From Pirellulaceae bacterium (lineage in GTDB: Bacteria; Planctomycetota; Planctomycetia; Pirellulales; Pirellulaceae): a DNA stretch of 6,833 bases. The translations under genes and the position numbers were made by a program. Positions 1 to 4,819 of the stretch are shown one piece after another. The notes below the pieces were generated by a model. That model worked only from the letters and a program-made list of their open reading frames with translations. It did no database searches and was not told the DNA's origin. Every line of letters starts with the position of its first letter. Positions within the stretch are counted from its first letter, which is position 1. The stretch spans positions 1-6,833 of the forward strand of contig JABDKS010000671.1 in NCBI GenBank assembly GCA_013002105.1, written 5' to 3'.

Positions 1-397
1 TTGTCCATACGATCCAATGACGATGGTTGTGCACGCAAATCGTTCACGATGCGCGGTCACAGTTCACCATTGATCCATCACCCTGGCTGAATGCTTGCCA
101 TGACGCGGTTGGCGACGGCAGCGGACACGAACACCGCCGTTAGCGGGATTCAGAACGGGGCAATCGTCTTATCGCAAACCGCTGGCACGTCATTTGCAAT
201 GAAGGTTTGAGCCAGATTTCACGGGCAGTGGGCCGGCTAGGGTTCCGGGGCGCGAGTAAGGCGATCGAAGTGCGACGGGGGATGCGGGCAGAGCATGCGA
301 TGGGCAACCACAGAGGCACCTGTGGAGATTGATGCGGATTGCATACAACCTTCCTTTCCGATTTTTGGCTCATTGACGTCCGCAGGCGAGTTTTGGC
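1..397. other. Gene-less upstream region of the Anbu operon
   Basis: No convincing coding region is visible on either strand. The three forward frames open at the left edge close at 90, 74 and 18 and resemble no protein I know, so I see no tail of an upstream alpha-E or ATP-grasp gene. A 39-codon frame at 91-210 has no recognisable content. A short hairpin, CCACAG-N6-CTGTGG, lies at 308-325, about 70 bp before the Anbu start. The Anbu promoter is presumably here, but I cannot point to a convincing -35/-10 pair. The reverse-strand frame over 140-520 overlaps the Anbu start and looks like a shadow. Confidence 0.5.
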
Positions 398-1123
398 ATG
401 ACATTTTGCGTTGGTATCAAGGTAACCGAGGGGATTGTGGCACTTGCCGACACTCGCATCGTCAAGGGCAGCGAGCAGGTCAACAAGCAAAAACTTGCGG
501 AGTTTCAGCACGCCGGTCAATCGTTGTTCACGATGACCAGCGGTTTGCGGTCTGTGCGTGACAAAACGCTAACCTACGTCGATGAGTCGCTGAGAAACGA
601 AGAATTAAATCGAGACCGCTTGTACCAGTTTGTCAATCTTTTCGGAGATCAACTCCGCCGCGTGAAAGCGGAGGACGGTCCGTCACTGGCAGCTACCAAC
701 CATACATTTAATTTGCACGCGATCATCGGTGGACGTCTGTCTGCCGATGACAGCCCACAATTGTTTTACGTTTATCCCGAGGGCAACTGGGTCGAGGCTG
801 CCGTCGATTCACCCTATTTCGTGATCGGTCGTACCTATTATGGCAAGCCAATTTTGGATCGGTTGTTGCGTTACGAAACGCCACTATGGTCCGCCGTTGC
901 ACTCGCCCTGCTGGCGTTCGACGCGACACGCACCAGCGTGACCGATGTGGACTATCCCATCGACATTGCTGTGTTGGGCAACACGGACACCGCTCCGAGG
1001 TTTCAGCGATTCACCGAGGCCGATCTGGCCCAAACCACTGACCACTGGACGCAAGCACTAACACAATCGCTCGCCAATCTGCCAATGCAGTGGGCGTCAT
1101 CTCTCCTTCAAAACCCAAACTAG
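398..1123 (+). CDS. Anbu, proteasome-type N-terminal threonine hydrolase
   Basis: A 241-residue protein matching Anbu (ancestral beta subunit), the bacterial relative of HslV and 20S proteasome beta subunits. Seen: it opens Met-Thr-Phe-Cys-Val-Gly-Ile, so removal of Met1 exposes the catalytic threonine with no propeptide; ALADTR follows, placing the conserved Asp at position 17 counted from that Thr. Family-typical segments come later: FNLHAIIGG (104-112), the Tyr-Pro-x-Gly-Asn stretch, and GKPILDR (149-155). Length agrees with the family (about 240-250). Known: Anbu is cytoplasmic and assembles into ring- or spiral-like particles, and its genes cluster with transglutaminase-like, alpha-E and ATP-grasp genes. 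Its natural substrate is unsettled. The equivalent of proteasome Lys33 is uncertain here, with Lys29 or Lys31 (Thr = 1) as candidates. Start: the ATG at 398 is fixed by the required Met-Thr terminus although no SD is visible. Inferred: co-transcribed with the next gene. Confidence 0.93.
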   Translation: MTFCVGIKVTEGIVALADTRIVKGSEQVNKQKLAEFQHAGQSLFTMTSGLRSVRDKTLTYVDESLRNEELNRDRLYQFVNLFGDQLRRVKAEDGPSLAATNHTFNLHAIIGGRLSADDSPQLFYVYPEGNWVEAAVDSPYFVIGRTYYGKPILDRLLRYETPLWSAVALALLAFDATRTSVTDVDYPIDIAVLGNTDTAPRFQRFTEADLAQTTDHWTQALTQSLANLPMQWASSLLQNPN

Positions 1124-1134
1124 CCAGATAACTG

Positions 1135-1965
1135 ATGACTAAAATTCAAATCGGAAGTACGCTCCAGTACGACGTGCAACAAACAACCACTTTTTTGTTC
1201 AAGATCGCGGCTGGCTGGACGTCGCGTCAGAGTGTTCATGACGAACAGCTGAACTTTGATCCTGTTGTGCCAGTCGAAGACAGTCAGGTTGGGGTGGAAG
1301 GAAACCGTTTGCATCGCGTCGTCGTCCAGCCATGTCAATTGTCGATCAACTATCAAGCGACTGTCGAAGTGACACCCGAAATCGAGCGGCCTACGGAAAT
1401 TGGCGAATCGCCGGTCGCTCAAATGCCGCCCGATGTGTTGACGTATCTGAACCCAAGTCGGTATTGCGAAAGCGATCTCTTGGGACGCTTCGCATTCGAG
1501 GAGTTTGGAAATCTGGATCGTGGTTTCAGCCGTGTCCAGTCGATCTGTGACTGGGTGTTCGAGCATTTGGACTACACCCCCGGTAGTACGAATGCAACCA
1601 CGACGGCTGCTGACGTGTTGTTGCAACGAACGGGCGTATGCCGCGACTTCGCGCATTTGGCAATCTCCCTATGCCGCGGTATAGGCATCCCGGCACGGTA
1701 CGTTTCTGGCTATGCGGTCGATCTACAGCCGCCCGACTATCACGGGTTCATGGAAGCATTCCTTGACGGTCAGTGGTACCTGTTCGATCCAACACGATTG
1801 GCGTCAACGATGGGATTGATACGTGTTGGCGTGGGTCGCGACGCCGCCGACGTCGCGTTTTCGACGTTCACCGGCTCTGCGAAACTGATCAATAAAGAAG
1901 TCTGGGCAGATTTTCAACAGTCGCAACCGCACGGCGATCAAATGTCGGCAGTCTCCACCGCATGA
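1135..1965 (+). CDS. Transglutaminase-like cysteine peptidase of the Anbu locus
   Basis: A 276-residue protein with a bacterial transglutaminase N-terminal beta region (about 1-100) and a transglutaminase-like core (about 130-225). The catalytic triad is readable: Cys169 in TGVCRDFAH, His203 in YHGFMEAF, Asp218 in LFDPT. A C-terminal GRDAADV segment, typical of the predicted cysteine-protease branch, follows. No signal peptide or membrane segment is visible, so it is probably cytoplasmic. Known: this family is a regular genomic partner of Anbu and of alpha-E/ATP-grasp proteins, and comparative genomics has proposed a peptide-synthesis or tagging role. Whether it cleaves, transfers or ligates is not known from sequence. 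It starts 11 bp after the Anbu stop in the same direction, which supports an operon. No SD precedes the ATG at 1135. His203 is followed by Gly-Phe where relatives often have Ala-Trp, a small deviation unlikely to abolish activity. Confidence 0.9.
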   Translation: MTKIQIGSTLQYDVQQTTTFLFKIAAGWTSRQSVHDEQLNFDPVVPVEDSQVGVEGNRLHRVVVQPCQLSINYQATVEVTPEIERPTEIGESPVAQMPPDVLTYLNPSRYCESDLLGRFAFEEFGNLDRGFSRVQSICDWVFEHLDYTPGSTNATTTAADVLLQRTGVCRDFAHLAISLCRGIGIPARYVSGYAVDLQPPDYHGFMEAFLDGQWYLFDPTRLASTMGLIRVGVGRDAADVAFSTFTGSAKLINKEVWADFQQSQPHGDQMSAVSTA

Positions 1966-2063
1966 GCTTGTTTCTTGCCGAGTTCGGATACACAAGTTTG
2001 CAAACAGCAAGCCGCTGATCGATCGAGGGGCTTTCCGACTTTGTAAGGCTTGTCAGCCCGTGG
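1966..2063. other. Short convergent intergenic spacer
   Basis: A 98-bp gap between two converging genes, the transglutaminase-like gene on the forward strand and the DUF3140 gene on the reverse strand. It should hold termination signals for both. I see no hairpin followed by a T-run in either direction. There is a 10-bp perfect palindrome GTTTGCAAAC at 1996-2005, and an imperfect pairing of the GCTTG-rich start (1966-1978) with a CAAGC segment ending near 2012. Neither is strong enough to call a terminator. Confidence 0.35.
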
Positions 2064-2405
2064 CTACTCTTTCGTGGGGTCATGTCCCCAATTTTTTAGA
2101 CTGTAACACCAGTTGGTTCCGGATACGTCCCCGTTGGGACGTTGGGCGAGATGTCGCTTGATATAGCCACAGACCTTGCTCATGTGATCCAGTTGCTCGC
2201 TGGAGAGATCGGACTTGTTCGTCCGCTTGATTTCGACGATTTTGCGACCTGACTGATGTCCGGTTGATTCTCCGTCATCCGAATCGCCCACAGCTTTCGA
2301 TTCGTCCGTCTTCAGCCACTCTTCCAGTTCTTTCGGCTGCATGTTCACCAAATTGTAGAACTCGTCGAACGTGGATTGCTGTTGATCAGTCAAAGCTCGG
2401 GACAT
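2064..2405 (-). CDS. DUF3140 family protein
   Basis: A 113-residue, soluble, highly charged and probably helical protein that I recognise as DUF3140, a small bacterial family of unknown function. Recognition rests on motif blocks in order: NMQPKELEEWLKT (21-33) followed by Ser-Lys-Ala-Val-Gly; ESTGHQSGRKIVEI (46-59); HMSKVCGYIKRHLAQRP (74-90); and WCYSLKNWGHDP (99-110) at the C-terminus. The length is normal and the gene looks intact. There is no signal peptide, membrane segment or obvious catalytic triad. The conserved Gly-His/Ser-Gly-Arg and Arg-His-Leu-Ala-Gln-Arg-Pro blocks could bind nucleic acid or a protein partner, but that is a guess. It converges on the Anbu operon and diverges from the dehydrogenase, so it is its own transcription unit. 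The SD site is weak. A possible promoter and a symmetric dyad lie just upstream, at 2438-2482. Confidence 0.85.
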   Translation of the reverse strand: MSRALTDQQQSTFDEFYNLVNMQPKELEEWLKTDESKAVGDSDDGESTGHQSGRKIVEIKRTNKSDLSSEQLDHMSKVCGYIKRHLAQRPNGDVSGTNWCYSLKNWGHDPTKE

Positions 2406-2437
2406 CGTTGATCTGTCTCTGTTAAGCGTAATGAATT

Positions 2438-2450
2438 GAGCAAGTTGCTC
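2438..2450. promoter_or_regulatory. Candidate operator dyad GAGCAA-N-TTGCTC
   Basis: A perfect 13-bp odd palindrome lies just downstream of the candidate -10 box of the DUF3140 gene, near the expected transcription start. This is a typical place for a repressor site. The one-base centre does not suit an RNA hairpin and points to a protein-binding DNA dyad instead. The regulator is unknown, and such a dyad can arise by chance. Confidence 0.3.
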
Positions 2451-2451
2451 T

Positions 2452-2482
2452 GTTATACGATCTTAATGCACCGCAAGGACAA
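2452..2482 (-). promoter_or_regulatory. Possible promoter of the DUF3140 gene
   Basis: Read on the reverse strand, TATAAC (2452-2457) is a good -10 box. TTGTCC (2477-2482) is a fair -35 box, but the 19-bp spacer is longer than ideal. Transcription would begin near 2445, leaving a leader of about 40 nt. Planctomycete promoters are poorly defined, so this is tentative. Confidence 0.27.
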
Positions 2483-2485
2483 GCG

Positions 2486-2574
2486 AACGTTGCAGTGAAT
2501 CGTTGGTTCAATCCCGTACGCCGCAATTTGGATGCCATGGATGACAAAACTAGCAACGTTTACACGATTGAACC
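2486..2574. repeat. Two interleaved inverted repeats (pseudoknot order)
   Basis: Arm A, AACGTTGC (2486-2493), is complementary to GCAACGTT (2553-2560). Arm B, GGTTCAATC (2505-2513), is complementary to GATTGAACC (2566-2574). Both pairings are perfect (8 and 9 bp), and on the forward strand each gains a flanking G-U pair. The order A-B-A'-B' would form a pseudoknot rather than nested hairpins if transcribed. No known riboswitch or small RNA is recognised, and chance is possible. Confidence 0.3.
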
Positions 2575-2780
2575 GTGGCACGAAAAGCGAACAATCAGCG
2601 TTAGTCAGTCCGTTGCCACCGCGTCTACATCCGAATCGACTCACTGGCGCTGGTCACCCTGGGCACAGCGGAGGACGACGGGGTTACGATACTATGTCTG
2701 GCAAGCGGAAACACTCAACGTCGGTCTGCCATTTCAAATCGACTGTTGACATCATCAGGATGTAAAGTGTCGCAATTGAA

Positions 2781-2810
2781 ATTGATCCCGCCGAATCAAT
2801 CAGAATTGAT
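2781..2810. promoter_or_regulatory. ATTGAT/ATCAAT cluster before the dehydrogenase gene
   Basis: Three half-sites occur in 30 bp: ATTGAT (2781-2786), ATCAAT (2795-2800) and ATTGAT (2805-2810). The middle one forms a dyad with each neighbour, with spacers of 8 and 4 bp. The last site ends 35 bp before the TTG start, a plausible operator or promoter-proximal position. The cluster is A+T-rich against its surroundings. No matching regulator gene is in the window. Confidence 0.28.
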
Positions 2811-2833
2811 GCGCCGCGTACTGCAAAAATAAA

Positions 2834-2848
2834 AAAGGAATTGTTTTG
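2834..2848 (+). promoter_or_regulatory. SD site fixing a TTG start
   Basis: An AAAGGA-type SD (core AGGA at 2836-2839) lies 6 nt before TTG at 2846. The next in-frame ATG, at 2933, has no such site and would cut into the N-terminal helical region, so TTG is chosen. Confidence 0.7.
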
Positions 2849-4522
2849 TCGATTGCACTCGAACCATCCAGCCCGGCTGACATCGAAGCATCGTTGGATC
2901 AGCTCACCCGCGGAGCGATCCAATTGGAGTCCATGTCGGTTGGGCAGCGGATTGGCTTGGTGGAGCAGTGCATTGAAACAGTCGGCTCGGTTGCCCGCCA
3001 ATGGGTAGAAGCGGCTTGTGATGCCAAGCAAATTCCGAAGGACAGTCCGGCCAGAACCGAAGAGGTAACCGGAGGCCCATTGGGGACAATCCGTTTTTTG
3101 CAGTTGATCGCCCAAACGTTCAGAGATATCGATCAGTATGGATCGCCAAAATTGCCCGCAAAGATTAGTCGCCGTGCTGGCCAGTGCCGGGTGCCCGTAT
3201 TCCCGACGCCAATTTTGTACGATTCGCTGCTTTTTCGGCCGATGACCGTGGAAACATGGCTTGATCCTGATGTGCAAGCCGACGCCGTTTGTTGTGCAAG
3301 TACAGCAAGACTGGTCGACGCGAACCGCAAATCACAAATTGTTGCTGTGCTAGGCGCCGGAAACGTCTCATCGATTCCAGCAACTGATGCGCTGACCAAG
3401 ATTTTTATTGAACGCGACGTCGTCGCCCTCAAAATGAATCCGGTCAATGAGTATCTCGGCCCGATATTCGAAAGGGGACTCGCTCCGCTGCTGGACTCCG
3501 GGTTATTGCGATTGACATATGGCGGTATCGACACGGGCAAACATCTGATCGAAAGTGATCGTACCGGAAGTGTTCACATCACCGGATCGATTCATTCGCA
3601 TGACAACATCGTTTGGGGAACGGGCGACGATCGCGAGCGGCGACGAGCGGAGAATCGCCCCGTACTGGAAAAGGAGATCACCAGCGAGTTAGGTAATGTT
3701 TCGCCGTGGGCGATCGTTCCTGGGCGTTATACGGATGCCGAATTGCGATCTCAAGCTGAAACGATTGCGACTTCGATTGTCAATAACGTTTCCTTTAACT
3801 GCATCGCGACCAAGGTCATCTTGACGTGCCGCGATTGGCCACAGCGTGAGCAGTTTCACCAAATACTCGATGCGTTGCTCGATTCCATCCCAAAGCGGTA
3901 CGCCTATTACCCCGGTGCGGCAGAACGATATTCGAAATTCAGCGGTCGGCAAGTCAACGATCCCGAGCGACTTCCGTGGACGCTGCGGCGAGATGTCAAA
4001 CCGGACGAAACGCCGCATGTCTTGCAAGAAGAATCGTTTACGCCGGTCTGTGTGGAGTGGGTGCTGGAAGCCGATTCCGAATCGGATTTCCTTCGCAAGG
4101 CGGTCGACGCGATGAACGATCGAATTTGGGGCACGTTAGCGGCTAGCTTGACGATGACGGATACTTTCCAACGCACGCATGCGGAGGCGGTGGATGAAGC
4201 ACTGCGCGAACTGAGGTATGGAACGATTGGTGTCAATCAATGGCCGGCGTTGTCGTTTGCGTTGATGTCACCGCCGTGGGGCGGGCATCCAAGTTCCAAT
4301 CTGCAAGATGCCAAAAGCGGGATCGATTTTGTTCACAACACTTATTTGCTTGATCGCCCTGAAAAATCAGTTTTGAGAGCGCCGCTGAGAGTCAAACCGA
4401 AACCAATTTGGAATTCGACGCATCGCCATCCCGAACGAGTGACCTGGAATCTGTTCGACCTCTATCGGTCACCGTCATTTTTCAAGTTGCCGAAGCTGGC
4501 GATCAGCTCTTTCACGGGCTAG
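2846..4522 (+). CDS. Aldehyde dehydrogenase family protein, divergent long subfamily
   Basis: A 558-residue NAD(P)-dependent aldehyde dehydrogenase-fold protein. Visible in order: an N-terminal helical region (about 1-130); a cofactor-binding GAGN turn (170-173) in place of the usual Pro-Trp-Asn; Lys196 in VALKMNP, matching the cofactor-ribose lysine; TGS (246-248), matching the family's Phe-Thr-Gly-Ser site; the general-base Glu281 in SELGN; the catalytic Cys319 in SFNCIATK; and EESFTPV (395-401), matching the usual EExFGPV. Active-site residues are complete, so oxidation of an aldehyde to an acid is likely; the substrate is unknown. Typical members have about 480-500 residues. The extra length includes a C-terminal tail with Lys-Pro-Lys-Pro-Ile-Trp-Asn, which I recall from a long subfamily in actinobacteria and proteobacteria. 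No signal peptide is seen, so it is cytoplasmic. The TTG start is supported by an SD site. It is apparently monocistronic, and its stop codon lies inside a palindromic repeat. Confidence 0.88.
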   Translation: MSIALEPSSPADIEASLDQLTRGAIQLESMSVGQRIGLVEQCIETVGSVARQWVEAACDAKQIPKDSPARTEEVTGGPLGTIRFLQLIAQTFRDIDQYGSPKLPAKISRRAGQCRVPVFPTPILYDSLLFRPMTVETWLDPDVQADAVCCASTARLVDANRKSQIVAVLGAGNVSSIPATDALTKIFIERDVVALKMNPVNEYLGPIFERGLAPLLDSGLLRLTYGGIDTGKHLIESDRTGSVHITGSIHSHDNIVWGTGDDRERRRAENRPVLEKEITSELGNVSPWAIVPGRYTDAELRSQAETIATSIVNNVSFNCIATKVILTCRDWPQREQFHQILDALLDSIPKRYAYYPGAAERYSKFSGRQVNDPERLPWTLRRDVKPDETPHVLQEESFTPVCVEWVLEADSESDFLRKAVDAMNDRIWGTLAASLTMTDTFQRTHAEAVDEALRELRYGTIGVNQWPALSFALMSPPWGGHPSSNLQDAKSGIDFVHNTYLLDRPEKSVLRAPLRVKPKPIWNSTHRHPERVTWNLFDLYRSPSFFKLPKLAISSFTG

Positions 4523-4656
4523 CTGGACAGCGCCACTTTTCGTGCGCCGATGTGCGATAGCCCCGGTTATTTTCGCAACGAACCGCGGCTATCGCCATGC
4601 GGCTATCGGGGCGGGAAAACACGGCATTCTGATTCTAAAGCGGCGCTGTCCAACTA
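4520..4656. repeat. Palindromic intergenic repeat element (about 137 bp)
   Basis: The outer arms 4520-4539 and 4637-4656 are inverted repeats matching at 18 of 20 positions, sharing the core TGGACAGCGCC/GGCGCTGTCCA. Inside is a second inverted repeat, 4554-4568 with 4581-4595 (14 of 15 matching, 12-nt loop). A direct repeat GCGGCTATCG occurs at 4585-4594 and 4599-4608. CTAG appears at both ends (4519-4522, 4654-4657), either as part of the palindrome or as a target-site duplication. There is no open reading frame, so this would be a non-autonomous, REP- or MITE-like unit. From memory, planctomycete genomes carry many dispersed repeats with similar GATAGCCGC-type cores, but I cannot confirm family membership. 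Both outer-arm mismatches become G-U pairs in reverse-strand RNA. It may act as a transcription barrier after the dehydrogenase gene. Confidence 0.7.
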
Positions 4657-4780
4657 GTGCGACAACATGCCGTTGTTGTGCATTCCCTACAACGGTCGCG
4701 ATGCGGCGACGAGGATACCTCCGGTCCTGTGCCAAACCGATTGGACGTTTTCTGGCAACATGGAGTACCGACGTAGCATG

Positions 4781-4786
4781 TATGAT
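4781..4786 (+). promoter_or_regulatory. Possible -10 box for the sulfatase gene
   Basis: TATGAT differs from the consensus -10 box at one position and lies 30 bp before the GTG start. It would give a short leader that includes the SD site. There is no acceptable -35 box at the usual spacing, so this is weak. Confidence 0.18.
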
Positions 4787-4804
4787 GGTTCTGATCCATT
4801 GCAC

Positions 4805-4819
4805 AGGAATGAAACCGTG
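4805..4819 (+). promoter_or_regulatory. SD site favouring a GTG start for the sulfatase
   Basis: AGGA (4805-4808) stands 8 nt before GTG at 4817. The in-frame ATG at 4844 has no SD. The nine codons between them are G/C-rich at third positions, as expected of coding sequence. Confidence 0.5.

Larger units (their letters stand above)
2406..2845. other. Divergent intergenic region (440 bp)
   Basis: This region separates the reverse-strand DUF3140 gene from the forward dehydrogenase gene. No coding region is convincing: an 84-codon GTG-started frame (2495-2749) and a 63-codon reverse frame (2453-2644) have no recognisable motif, no SD and no clear codon bias. It does contain several symmetric motifs: the 13-bp dyad at 2438-2450, two interleaved inverted repeats between 2486 and 2574, and an ATTGAT/ATCAAT cluster at 2781-2810. 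A TTGACA hexamer at 2746-2751 resembles a -35 box but has no matching -10. Promoters for both flanking genes should lie here. Confidence 0.5.

Noticed and set aside
91..210. 39-codon frame starting right after a stop, with fairly G/C-rich third positions
   Set aside because: Too short to judge, no SD and no recognisable content.
140..520. 126-codon reverse frame overlapping the start of the Anbu gene
   Set aside because: It overlaps a clearly identified gene on the other strand and has no recognisable domain; arginine- and serine-rich translation is typical of a shadow frame.
2495..2749. 84-codon GTG-started forward frame in the divergent spacer
   Set aside because: No SD, no recognisable motif, unremarkable third-position composition, and it overlaps the dyad-rich spacer; an orthologue with the same frame would change this view.
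2746..2751. Perfect TTGACA -35 hexamer before the dehydrogenase gene
   Set aside because: No acceptable -10 box lies 15-19 bp downstream.
2684..3277. 197-codon reverse frame opposite the dehydrogenase 5' part
   Set aside because: Antisense to a gene with clear motifs and an SD site; no domain recognised.
4520..4656. Insertion sequence or transposon
   Set aside because: Only about 137 bp, with no transposase frame; a short palindromic repeat unit explains it better.
4520..4656. CRISPR array
   Set aside because: The repeats are inverted, with a single 10-bp direct repeat pair; there is no regular repeat-spacer pattern.
4667..4816. N-terminal extension of the sulfatase frame from ATG 4667
   Set aside because: It would place 50 non-signal-like residues before a clear signal peptide, and the extension begins just 10 bp beyond the palindromic repeat.
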